Origin: an uncultured Carboxylicivirga sp.
Lineage (GTDB): Bacteria; Bacteroidota; Bacteroidia; Bacteroidales; Marinilabiliaceae
NCBI GenBank assembly: GCA_947503525.1
Contig: CANNEA010000005.1
Location: 362,873-426,872 of the forward strand
Reading direction: 5' to 3'
Length of the DNA stretch: 64,000 bases
The notes under the pieces are model-generated. The model ran no database searches and was not told where the DNA came from. It was given only the letters and a program-made list of their open reading frames with translations. Below, one piece after another: positions 45,601 through 53,715 of this stretch (within the stretch, counting starts at the first letter, position 1; every line of letters begins with the position of its first letter). A program made the translations under genes and the position numbers.

Positions 45601-45608
45601 TATTTTTG
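45601..45608 (+). promoter_or_regulatory. Promoter -7 element for ftsK
   Basis: TATTTTTG, an exact TAnnTTTG match, 33 bp upstream of the ATG at 45642, followed by gcggagg. No clear -33 box. Confidence 0.5.
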
Positions 45609-45641
45609 CGGAGGTAAGCACCTATGACAATAATGTAACCT

Positions 45642-48104
45642 ATGGCCAAAAAGCAAAAAAGACAAAAAGTTAAAAAACCATCTATTGCATCACAGTTTAA
45701 AACATGGATTGAAAGTTTAAAACAATTCAAGCTAAAATTCATCTCGGGAATAATAACAATAGGTATTTCCTTTTTCCTTTTACTAGCCTTCTTTTCCTAT
45801 TTATTTACCGGATTTGCTGACAAAAGTAAATTTGATATTTCTGTTTGGGAATTAATATCCGATTCTGACATTACAGTTAAAAACTGGACTGGTAAACTTG
45901 GCGCTTATCTTGCGGATTATTTTATTAATGATGGAGTTGGTATCGCCTCTTTTTCATTAATTGTTTTACTTTTCGTTATAGGTTTCAGATTATTAGGCGC
46001 TCGTATACTTCCTTTAAAAAAGACTATCTATCACAGCTTTTTCATTACCATATGGCTATCTATTACCTTAGGCTTTTTATTTATCTCTGGCACTGATGAC
46101 CAGTACTTATTACTTGGTGGAACGCATGGCTATTTTATTAGTAAGTGGCTGACTTCGTCCATAGGAACAGTTGGTACTTCATTACTTATTCTTATCTCTT
46201 TGGTTGTTTACCTAGCGGTAACATTTGAAGCATTTTACAGAGCTGTTCAAAAACCGTTCAATAAACAACTAAATCCAACAGAAGATGTTAATTCGGACGA
46301 GGAACAATTTATCGATAATGAAGAAGAAATAATTGAGACCTCTAGTGATGAACAAGCAAATGATTTAGAAATAGAAATTCCTATTCCTGAAAATGATATT
46401 TCTGACACTACGGAAGTCAAAGAAGAAGTAATAGTTGAAATCGAAAATGAGGAAGAAAGTAATAAACCGCTTGAGCTTACCCCAACAGCCAATATGGATT
46501 CTGAACCTGAAGGTGACGATTTTGAACTTAATCTAACCATAGAGAAAAATGAGGAAGAAGAATTTCTCGAAACGTACGATGGTGAACCCTTGGGTGATTA
46601 TGATCCTACGCTAGATTTATCGTCATATAAATTACCTACGGTCGAATTGTTAGATGATCACTCAAGTGATAATGGTGAGGTTTCGATGGAGGAGCTGGAA
46701 TCGAACAAAAATCGTATTGTAAAAACGCTTGAAGATTATAAAATACAGATTAAAAATATTAAAGCTACTGTTGGTCCAACAGTAACCCTTTATGAAATTG
46801 TGCCTGCACCGGGTGTAAGAATCTCTAAAATTAAGAATCTTGAAGATGACATTGCACTATCCTTAGCGGCACTTGGAATTAGAATCATTGCTCCTATTCC
46901 GGGAAGAGGTACAATCGGTATTGAAGTTCCAAATTCGGAACCCGAGGTAGTTTCGATGCGTTCTATCATCAACGCCAAAAAGTTCCAAAATTCAAAATAC
47001 GAACTACCTATAGCTTTAGGAAAAACCATTTCGAACGAAACATTTGTAATTGATTTGGCTAAAGCCCCTCACATGTTGGTAGCGGGTGCTACGGGACAAG
47101 GAAAGTCGGTAGGTCTAAATGCGATCATATCATCTTTACTTTACAAAAAGCATCCTTCGCAACTTAAATTTGTGATGGTAGACCCTAAAAAAGTGGAACT
47201 TAACATTTATTCAAAAATAGAACGCCACTTTTTAGCAAAAATGCCGGATGAGGAAGATCCTATTATTACAGATGTTCAAAAAGTAGTGAATACCCTAAAT
47301 TCACTGGCCATTGAAATGGACGATCGATATGATCTTCTGAAAGCAGCTCATGCCCGAAATATCAAAGAATACAACCATAAGTTTGTCAAACGTCGATTGA
47401 ATCCTGAAAAGAATCATCGCTTCTTACCATATATCGTTGTAGTTATCGATGAGTTTGCTGATTTGATTATGACAGCTGGAAAAGAAGTGGAACTTCCTAT
47501 TGCGAGGATTGCTCAATTAGCTCGTGCAGTTGGTATTCATATGATTATTGCAACACAGCGTCCTTCAACCAATATCATTACAGGAGTAATTAAGGCCAAT
47601 TTCCCGACCAGGGTTGCCTTTAAAGTGGCTTCGATGATTGACTCCAGAACCATTTTAGATTCACCGGGCGCTAACCAGCTAATCGGACGAGGTGACATGT
47701 TGATATCGCAAGGCAGTGACCTGGTACGAGTTCAATGTGCTTTTGTTGATACACCTGAAGTTGAGCGTGTAAACGACTTTATTGGTGAACAACGAGGATA
47801 TACTTCAGCATTTTTATTACCCGAATACCAAGGCGCAGAAAGCAGTGGCACTGAACCTGGAGATGTAGACATGTCGAAAAAAGATCCAATGTTTGAAGAT
47901 GCCGCAAGAGTAGTTGTAGCCAATCAAAGTGGATCAACCTCTTTAATCCAACGTCGATTCTCCATTGGGTATAACAGAGCCGGACGTATAATTGATCAGT
48001 TGGAAGCAGCTGGCATTGTTGGTCCTTTTGAAGGCAGTAAAGCACGTCAGGTATTGGTACCTGACGAATTGGAATTGGAACGTATTTTAAGCCAATTCTC
48101 ATAA
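45642..48104 (+). CDS. ftsK: FtsK/SpoIIIE DNA translocase
   Basis: The 820-residue protein has four membrane helices (about 32-195), an acidic Glu/Asp-rich linker (about 215-345), the alpha domain, the RecA-like motor with Walker A GATGQGKSVGLN (about 481-492) and Walker B IVVVIDEFADLIM, and the C-terminal gamma winged helix (ARVVVANQSGSTSLIQRRFS). The gamma domain binds KOPS-type sequences. It pumps chromosome ends through the division septum and activates Xer recombination. lolA follows after 50 bp, a gene order common in Bacteroidota. Confidence 0.96.
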   Translation: MAKKQKRQKVKKPSIASQFKTWIESLKQFKLKFISGIITIGISFFLLLAFFSYLFTGFADKSKFDISVWELISDSDITVKNWTGKLGAYLADYFINDGVGIASFSLIVLLFVIGFRLLGARILPLKKTIYHSFFITIWLSITLGFLFISGTDDQYLLLGGTHGYFISKWLTSSIGTVGTSLLILISLVVYLAVTFEAFYRAVQKPFNKQLNPTEDVNSDEEQFIDNEEEIIETSSDEQANDLEIEIPIPENDISDTTEVKEEVIVEIENEEESNKPLELTPTANMDSEPEGDDFELNLTIEKNEEEEFLETYDGEPLGDYDPTLDLSSYKLPTVELLDDHSSDNGEVSMEELESNKNRIVKTLEDYKIQIKNIKATVGPTVTLYEIVPAPGVRISKIKNLEDDIALSLAALGIRIIAPIPGRGTIGIEVPNSEPEVVSMRSIINAKKFQNSKYELPIALGKTISNETFVIDLAKAPHMLVAGATGQGKSVGLNAIISSLLYKKHPSQLKFVMVDPKKVELNIYSKIERHFLAKMPDEEDPIITDVQKVVNTLNSLAIEMDDRYDLLKAAHARNIKEYNHKFVKRRLNPEKNHRFLPYIVVVIDEFADLIMTAGKEVELPIARIAQLARAVGIHMIIATQRPSTNIITGVIKANFPTRVAFKVASMIDSRTILDSPGANQLIGRGDMLISQGSDLVRVQCAFVDTPEVERVNDFIGEQRGYTSAFLLPEYQGAESSGTEPGDVDMSKKDPMFEDAARVVVANQSGSTSLIQRRFSIGYNRAGRIIDQLEAAGIVGPFEGSKARQVLVPDELELERILSQFS

Positions 48105-48154
48105 ATCCCAAGTTTTGGAATAATAATTGCGTAAAGAAAGATAAAGACTTAAAT

Positions 48155-48799
48155 ATGAAAAAACACATTACAACTTTAGCTTTAATTTTTGCATTTACAT
48201 TTACTTATGCTCAGAATGCAGAGAAAGCGAAAGAAATATTAGATCAAGTTGCAGCAAAAACAAAATCTTATCCTTCCATTATTGCCGATTTCAGCTTTGC
48301 AATGGAAAACTTACAAGAGGGAATTTCAGAATTACGTGATGGATCTATCATAATTAAAGAGAACAAGTATAAAATTTCATTGATGGATTTTGATACCTAT
48401 TATGACGGATCAGCGCTTTATACGCATATGATTGATGCTGAAGAAGTAAACATTACAATACCTGATCCCGAGGATGAAGAAACACTAAACCCTGCGACTA
48501 TTTTCAGTGGTTATGAGGAGGGATACAAGTACAATTATATTGGGGATGGGGTTGCTGAAGGCAAAGCGTGTCACGAAATTGACTTATATCCTGAGAATAG
48601 AGACAAACCATTCTCAAGGATTAAGCTTCTGATATTTAAAGACAATTTACAGTTATATTCTTTACGCCAGGTGGGTAAGGATGGTAATAACTATACGATA
48701 GTCGTTAAAAGTATGGTCGTTGATAAAGCAGTAGGCGATCATACATTTGTTTTTAATACTACTGAGAACCCAGATGTTGATGTTATTGACATGAGGTAA
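48155..48799 (+). CDS. lolA: LolA-like outer-membrane lipoprotein carrier protein
   Basis: The 214-residue protein has a signal peptide (MKKHITTLALIFAFTFTYAQ) and the LolA half-barrel pattern (ILDQVAAKTKSYPSIIADFSF, then KENKYKISLMDFDTYYDGSALY and the DDVFVFNT-like HTFVFNTTENPDVDVIDMR ending). It ferries lipoproteins across the periplasm. It lies 50 bp after ftsK and probably shares its transcript; a strong terminator follows. Confidence 0.88.
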   Translation: MKKHITTLALIFAFTFTYAQNAEKAKEILDQVAAKTKSYPSIIADFSFAMENLQEGISELRDGSIIIKENKYKISLMDFDTYYDGSALYTHMIDAEEVNITIPDPEDEETLNPATIFSGYEEGYKYNYIGDGVAEGKACHEIDLYPENRDKPFSRIKLLIFKDNLQLYSLRQVGKDGNNYTIVVKSMVVDKAVGDHTFVFNTTENPDVDVIDMR

Positions 48800-48822
48800 T
48801 ACAAATCATTATATGAACTTTG

Positions 48823-48850
48823 AAATCCTGCAAATGCAGGATTTTTTTTT
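48823..48850 (+). terminator. Intrinsic terminator after lolA
   Basis: aaatcctgca pairs with tgcaggattt (two bases between) and is followed by a run of eight further T. It lies 23 bp after the lolA stop and ends the ftsK-lolA transcript. Confidence 0.92.
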
Positions 48851-48928
48851 ATACTTTCGCATCAATATATTTAGATTATTAAATCTATAAACAGTGAACC
48901 TTTCACAACACAAAAGGCTTATAATAAC

Positions 48929-50305
48929 ATGGACATATTACAACAGTTTACCATAGACTTTTTTGAATCTTTTTTTGATTTACTAAAGGCAATGTCGCCA
49001 TATTTATTGCTTGGTTTTTTCTTTGCCGGAATACTAAAAGTATGGTTTCCTCAAAAATGGATAGATCGATATATGGGGAAAAATAACTTAATGTCTGTGA
49101 TCAATACGGCAATACTTGGCATTCCTCTTCCTTTATGTTCTTGCGGCGTAATTCCAACTGGGATATCATTTTATCGAAATGGTGCATCCAAAGGATCAAG
49201 TGTATCCTTTTTAATATCTACCCCACAAACCGGAGTTGATTCTATAATGGTAACCTATTCCCTACTTGGTCTACCTTTTGCAATCATCAGAGTTTTAGTA
49301 GCACTAATAACCGGGGTACTTGGCGGCGCTGCAACAAATGCAATTGCCAAGGATGATGTTGTTCATGCCAATGGAAGTCCTCAATCCTGCGATTCCGATA
49401 AAATGGGTACTAAAGAAGGAATTAAAGGAATTTTCAGATATGGGTTTTATGAATTTTTAATGGACATAGCCAAATGGCTCGTTATAGGCATTCTAATTGC
49501 AACTTTAATGGCAGTTTTAATTCCTGATAACTTTTTTACACAATATCTCGATAACGAGCCTTTAAGTATGTTGGTGGTATTGCTGGCATCTGTGCCATTA
49601 TATTTGTGCGCAACTGCATCTGTACCTATTGCAGCAGTTTTAATGCTTAAAGGATTATCGCCAGGTGCTGCTTTGGTTCTACTTATGGCAGGTCCAGCAA
49701 CCAATGCTGCCACCATAACTGTGATTAAAAAGGTATTTGGCAATAAAACTTTATTCTCATATCTGGGATCAATTATTCTGGGAGCTCTTGCCTTTGGAAT
49801 GATTATTAATAATTTTCTTCCCCGCGAATGGTTCCCAATAAGTGAACATGCCCACCATATGCTACACAACCATGAATTATTACCTGACTGGTTGCAAATT
49901 CTGTCAGCTGTTTTATTAATTGCCTTAATCGTTAATGGTTATATCCAAAAAGCAATAAATAAAAAATCAAGAAAGACTAAACAATCTGTTCACACATCTA
50001 GTCTTAACACTTCTGTTCTTTTAAATAATGAAGATAATGCTAAAGCTTCTCAATTCAATGGATTCACTATGGCAACTCCAATTACAAAAACAGCTTATCG
50101 CGTGAAAAGAATGACTTGTAGCCATTGCAAAGCGAGTGTTGAAAAGAATCTGATTAAACTTGATGGAATTAATTCAGTAGAAGCTATCCCTAATCAAAAC
50201 ACTGTTCATGTTGAATCGACAATGGACGCTACTGATCAAATTCAAAAAATTATAGATGACCTAGGTTACCAGTTTGGAGGTACAATAGAAATTGAAGATG
50301 CATGA
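48929..50305 (+). CDS. Metal-efflux permease (SO_0444/ArsP-like) with C-terminal HMA domain
   Basis: The 458-residue protein has about nine helices with the DUF318/permease motifs PLPLCSCGVIPTGISFYRNG (about 70-89) and STPQTGVDSIMVTYSLLG, then a Ser/Asn-rich linker and a heavy-metal-associated domain at about 388-455 with MTCSHC (the CxxC metal site). It matches permeases of the copper/zinc or arsenical efflux type. Metals bound by HMA domains are usually copper, zinc or cadmium. It stands alone; a near match to the -7 consensus (TACTTTCG, 48852-48859) lies upstream. The cobalamin riboswitch follows it and belongs to the next operon. Confidence 0.85.
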   Translation: MDILQQFTIDFFESFFDLLKAMSPYLLLGFFFAGILKVWFPQKWIDRYMGKNNLMSVINTAILGIPLPLCSCGVIPTGISFYRNGASKGSSVSFLISTPQTGVDSIMVTYSLLGLPFAIIRVLVALITGVLGGAATNAIAKDDVVHANGSPQSCDSDKMGTKEGIKGIFRYGFYEFLMDIAKWLVIGILIATLMAVLIPDNFFTQYLDNEPLSMLVVLLASVPLYLCATASVPIAAVLMLKGLSPGAALVLLMAGPATNAATITVIKKVFGNKTLFSYLGSIILGALAFGMIINNFLPREWFPISEHAHHMLHNHELLPDWLQILSAVLLIALIVNGYIQKAINKKSRKTKQSVHTSSLNTSVLLNNEDNAKASQFNGFTMATPITKTAYRVKRMTCSHCKASVEKNLIKLDGINSVEAIPNQNTVHVESTMDATDQIQKIIDDLGYQFGGTIEIEDA

Positions 50306-50330
50306 CTCTTTAGATAATGAATTAACATTT

Positions 50331-50363
50331 ATTGAAAATAGTGCCATTTAATTTCTATTTTTG
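50331..50363 (+). promoter_or_regulatory. Promoter of the riboswitch-controlled cobalamin operon
   Basis: ATTG at 50331-50334, 21 bp, then TATTTTTG at 50356-50363, an exact -7 element. Transcription would begin at about 50369, at the first bases of the riboswitch. Confidence 0.65.
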
Positions 50364-50369
50364 ACGGAT

Positions 50370-50535
50370 AAAGGTGCAAATGCTTAAAATGGGAATCCGG
50401 TGCCTTATCTAAGAAATCCGGAGCTATCCCCGTAGCCGCAATCCCTTTACCTGTTAATAGGTGAATGTTATATTCTGCCACTGTCGATGGACGGGAAGGC
50501 CATGACATTTGGGAAAGCCGGAAGACCTGCCTTTT
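50370..50535 (+). ncRNA. Cobalamin (B12) riboswitch aptamer
   Basis: The leader has the conserved cobalamin-aptamer segments in order: gggaatccggtg (50391-50402), aatccggagctatccccgt (50415-50433), gccactgt (50477-50484), gggaaggcc (50493-50501) and the B12 box gccggaagacctgcc (50517-50531). P1 is closed by aaggtgc and gacctgcctt. It lies between a promoter and a terminator-like hairpin upstream of cobT, so adenosylcobalamin binding is expected to switch off the cobT-S-C-U operon. Confidence 0.93.
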
Positions 50536-50541
50536 GTATAT

Positions 50542-50613
50542 ACTTCGGGGTAAAGTAATTTTTGTAATATCGAATTCGAATATTACGGTTGCTCTTCCCT
50601 CCTGAAGTTTTTT
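50542..50613 (+). terminator. Expression platform of the cobalamin riboswitch, likely terminator
   Basis: acttcgggg (50542-50550) pairs with tcctgaagt (50600-50608), two G-U pairs included, followed by six T (50608-50613). Inside it, gtaatatcg and cgaatattac form a second stem with one bulge (50564-50586). The two nested hairpins and T-run look like a conditional intrinsic terminator 22 bp before the cobT ATG. Confidence 0.65.
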
Positions 50614-50634
50614 ACTAATGTTTAAAAACAAAAC

Positions 50635-51672
50635 ATGCAGGAGTTTATAATTGAATCCATTTCAAATGAGTTGGATCAGGCCATCCAGAAAAAAATTGAC
50701 TTAAAGACGAAACCATTGGGTGCTCTGGGTACACTTGAAAAGATCGCATCAAAAGTATGCCAAATCCAAGGCACCTTATCCCCTTCGCTAAACAAACCGG
50801 CAATTCTGGTTTGTGCCGGAGATCATGGCATAACCGAAGAAAAAATCAGTCCATTTCCTCAAGAAGTAACCTTCCAAATGGTAATGAACTTTCTTGGTGG
50901 TGGTGCAGCAATAAATGTATTCTGTCAACAAAATAATATCAAATTATTAGTTGCAGATACTGGTGTTAATTTTGACTTTCATCCATCAAAACAACTGATT
51001 GATCTCAAAGTAAGAAAAGGAACTCGTAACTTTGCTGTTGAACCAGCCATGACCGTCGAAGAATGTACGAAGGCAATGGTCAACGGTCAAAAAATAGTTG
51101 AGAACTTACATAACGAAGGAACTAATGTTATTGGTTTTGGCGAAATGGGCATTGGAAACACGACTGCTGCCTCAGCACTTTTATGCAAGTACACAAAATG
51201 CACAGCCAAGGAAGCATCAGGTGCCGGAACTGGACTTGATGCGTCGGGCATTAACCATAAAGCTGATGTGATAGATAAAGCAATTAAGCTTCATAGTGAA
51301 ATTAATTCTCCACTTGAAATATTAGCTACCTTTGGAGGTTATGAGATTGCAACCATATGTGGCGCCCTTTTGAAGGCAGCCGAATTGAAAATGCTAATTC
51401 TATCCGATGGTTTTATCGCAACATCGGCCCTATTGGCGGCACACGCAATAAACCCTAATATTATTGATTATTGCCTATTTGCGCATCAGTCTGAAGAGAA
51501 AGGTCATCAATTAATGCTTCAACATCTGAAAGCTGAACCAATACTACAACTAGGAATGAGGCTAGGTGAAGGAACAGGATCTGCGGTTGTTTATCCATTA
51601 ATTGAGTCGGCGGTGCAATTTATAAATGAGATGAGTAGTTTTGAAGATGCTGGAGTAAGTAATAAAGAATAG
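50635..51672 (+). CDS. cobT: Nicotinate-nucleotide-dimethylbenzimidazole phosphoribosyltransferase
   Basis: The 345-residue enzyme has ILVCAGDHGITEEKISPFP, GFGEMGIGNTTAASALL and the catalytic glutamate motif LGMRLGEGTGSAVVYPLIE (about 310-328). It activates the lower-ligand base to alpha-ribazole phosphate. It is the first gene behind the riboswitch, and cobS follows 2 bp later. Confidence 0.95.
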   Translation: MQEFIIESISNELDQAIQKKIDLKTKPLGALGTLEKIASKVCQIQGTLSPSLNKPAILVCAGDHGITEEKISPFPQEVTFQMVMNFLGGGAAINVFCQQNNIKLLVADTGVNFDFHPSKQLIDLKVRKGTRNFAVEPAMTVEECTKAMVNGQKIVENLHNEGTNVIGFGEMGIGNTTAASALLCKYTKCTAKEASGAGTGLDASGINHKADVIDKAIKLHSEINSPLEILATFGGYEIATICGALLKAAELKMLILSDGFIATSALLAAHAINPNIIDYCLFAHQSEEKGHQLMLQHLKAEPILQLGMRLGEGTGSAVVYPLIESAVQFINEMSSFEDAGVSNKE

Positions 51673-51674
51673 AT

Positions 51675-52463
51675 GTGAGAAAGCAAATAAATTTAATATT
51701 AACAGCATTTGGCTTTTTCACCCGGATTCCTATCCCCAAGAACATAGCCTTTTCGCAGGACAATTTAAATAAGTGTAACAGATACTTCCCTATAGTAGGT
51801 TATGTTGTTGGTGGACTAACTGCATTGTGCTATGTTTTACTTTCTTTTTTCTTACCAACATCATTGGCCATCTTACTTTCTATGGTAACAAGTATTCTGC
51901 TTACGGGCGCATTCCACGAAGATGGTTTTGCCGATGTGTGTGATGCATTTGGTGGTGGCTGGACTAAAGAAAAAATATTAACCATAATGAAGGATTCCAG
52001 AATTGGAGCATACGGAGCTGTTGGCATTATCCTTCTATTATTTACAAAATATACCGCAATCAATCATATTGATTCGAATTCTATTGCCTACTCAATAATT
52101 ATAGCCCATGTTATGAGCCGTTTTATGGCCGTATGGACTATGCACACTCTAGAATACGTCAGGGACGATGAAAACAGTAAATCGAAGCCGATAACCAAAT
52201 CAATACAAATTAAGGATTTGATTATTGCGTCAATTTTAAGCCTTCCGGTTTTATTACTTGGAAGTTCATGGCATATTATTGCGATTATTTTTCCATTGAC
52301 CATTGTCAAAATACTTTTCGAACGCTATTTTAAGAAATGGATAGGTGGATATACGGGTGATTGCCTTGGTACTATTCAACAATCTACCGAGTTAGTTGCT
52401 TATTTATTTATCGCGGCCTTGCACTACAATTCCTCATCGCCAATAGAGATAAACCTGTTCTAA
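51675..52463 (+). CDS. cobS: Adenosylcobinamide-GDP ribazoletransferase
   Basis: The 262-residue membrane protein has about six helices and the CobS motifs GAFHEDGFADVCDAFGGGWT (about 76-95) and KDSRIGAYGAVGI. It joins adenosylcobinamide-GDP with alpha-ribazole in the membrane. The start is a GTG 2 bp after the cobT stop; the ATG overlapping it is followed at once by TGA and cannot be used. Its stop overlaps cobC's ATG (TAATG). Confidence 0.92.
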   Translation: MRKQINLILTAFGFFTRIPIPKNIAFSQDNLNKCNRYFPIVGYVVGGLTALCYVLLSFFLPTSLAILLSMVTSILLTGAFHEDGFADVCDAFGGGWTKEKILTIMKDSRIGAYGAVGIILLLFTKYTAINHIDSNSIAYSIIIAHVMSRFMAVWTMHTLEYVRDDENSKSKPITKSIQIKDLIIASILSLPVLLLGSSWHIIAIIFPLTIVKILFERYFKKWIGGYTGDCLGTIQQSTELVAYLFIAALHYNSSSPIEINLF

Positions 52464-53035
52464 TGAAAGAATTAATAATTATTAGACATACTACACCTGA
52501 TGTTGAAAATGGTATTTGTTATGGTCAGCTAGATTTGGATGTGAGCAGTTCTTTTAAAAACGAAATTAATGATATAAATAAGGTATTAGATTCATTAAAA
52601 CCTGAATTTGCGTATTCCAGCCCTTTACAACGTTGTGCAAAACTAGCCAATGTTCTTTATCCTAATTTGGAAATTAAACTAGATAATCGCTTAACGGAAT
52701 TAAATTTTGGCGATTGGGAAGGCAATTTTTGGAAAGATATACCTAAAGACCATATAGACGAATGGGCGCCCAACTTTATAAGCCAAAGTCCCCCAAATGG
52801 AGAATCATTCTCAGAATTAATTAAACGGGTTGAATTGTTTGAAAAGGATTTATTAAGCCTCAATCATAAGAAAATTGCTATAGTAACGCACTCTGGAGTT
52901 ATTCGGGCTTTTCTAATGAAATATTTAGGCATCCCAGCCGTAAGTATCTTTAACTTACATCTGAACTATGCTTGTATTATAAAAATAGAGCTGAAGTCCG
53001 ATGAGTATCATCAAGTACAATTTTTAAAAGGATAA
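52463..53035 (+). CDS. cobC: Alpha-ribazole phosphatase (histidine phosphatase family)
   Basis: The ATG at 52463 gives 190 residues, beginning KELIIIRHTTPDVENGICYG with the phosphatase RHT catalytic histidine. RCAKLANVLYP, LTELNFGDWEGNFWKDIP and VTHSGVIRAFLMKYLG (second histidine) are family motifs. A longer frame starting at 52361 inside cobS is rejected. It removes the 5'-phosphate in nucleotide-loop assembly. It is coupled to cobS (TAATG) and cobU follows 1 bp later. Confidence 0.92.
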   Translation: MKELIIIRHTTPDVENGICYGQLDLDVSSSFKNEINDINKVLDSLKPEFAYSSPLQRCAKLANVLYPNLEIKLDNRLTELNFGDWEGNFWKDIPKDHIDEWAPNFISQSPPNGESFSELIKRVELFEKDLLSLNHKKIAIVTHSGVIRAFLMKYLGIPAVSIFNLHLNYACIIKIELKSDEYHQVQFLKG

Positions 53036-53036
53036 A

Positions 53037-53546
53037 ATGGCACACATCACATTTATAACAGGGGGGCAACGATCAGGAAAAAGTTCTTATGCACAGAAAC
53101 TTGCTTTAAGTTTGAGTGCGAATCCAATTTATATGGCAACCTCCAGAATATGGGATAATGAACATCAAAAAAGAATTAGACGTCATCAAATCGATCGCGG
53201 CCCACAATGGATAAATATTGAAGAAGAAAAAAACTTATCCCAACACATTACCAATGGACAAGTAGTACTTATTGATTGTGTAACCCTATGGTTAACCAAC
53301 TACTTTTTTGACAATGAAAGTAAAGTTGAACTTTCTTTAAACGAAGCAAAACAGGAATTTGAACGTTTATTGGAGACAGATTCACAAATAATCGTTGTTA
53401 GTAACGAAATTGGTCTAGGTGGCATCTCTGAAAATGAAATTCAAAGAAAGTTTACAGACCTTCAAGGCTGGATGAATCAATATATTGCCTCAAAAGCAGA
53501 TTCTGTAATACTTATGGTTTCTGGCATACCATTGACCGTAAAATAG
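53037..53546 (+). CDS. cobU: Adenosylcobinamide kinase/adenosylcobinamide-phosphate guanylyltransferase
   Basis: The 169-residue protein starts with a P-loop (FITGGQRSGKSSYAQKLA), has the RRHQIDR region with the GMP-accepting histidine, VLIDCVTLWLTNYF and the C-terminal ASKADSVILMVSGIPLTVK. It phosphorylates and then guanylylates adenosylcobinamide. Last gene of the cobT-S-C-U operon, 1 bp after cobC, before a terminator. Confidence 0.94.
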   Translation: MAHITFITGGQRSGKSSYAQKLALSLSANPIYMATSRIWDNEHQKRIRRHQIDRGPQWINIEEEKNLSQHITNGQVVLIDCVTLWLTNYFFDNESKVELSLNEAKQEFERLLETDSQIIVVSNEIGLGGISENEIQRKFTDLQGWMNQYIASKADSVILMVSGIPLTVK

Positions 53547-53621
53547 TTATTCAACTATTTGATATTACATCCTTATGAGGATAGAATAATCTACTATAAT
53601 CTAGATCTTTTGTATAAAAAC

Positions 53622-53649
53622 GGAAGGGACGCTCCTCAGCGTCCCTTCC
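53622..53649. terminator. Bidirectional terminator between cobU and susD
   Basis: A perfect 12-bp stem (ggaagggacgct / agcgtcccttcc) with loop cctc. On the minus strand five T follow the stem. It lies 76 bp after cobU and 67 bp after the susD stop and can serve both. Confidence 0.85.
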
Positions 53650-53715
53650 TCACACAACTAAACCTTTAATCTGTCCCACCACAGCTTAAAGTTAGTATTG
53701 TCATATCATTGAAAT

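Noticed and set aside
47779..48168. 129-codon minus-strand frame overlapping the ends of ftsK and lolA
   Set aside because: It is antisense to two well-supported genes, has no recognisable domain and no promoter.
49447..49869. 140-codon minus-strand frame within the metal permease
   Set aside because: It is a shadow of hydrophobic coding sequence with no independent support.
50329..50631. Open frame of 100 codons on the minus strand across the region upstream of cobT
   Set aside because: It lies over the cobalamin riboswitch and its terminator, whose conserved segments explain the sequence; no promoter or homology supports a protein.
52361..52462. 34-codon upstream extension of cobC
   Set aside because: It overlaps cobS deeply and the extension has no phosphatase homology; the ATG at 52463 fits the family start.
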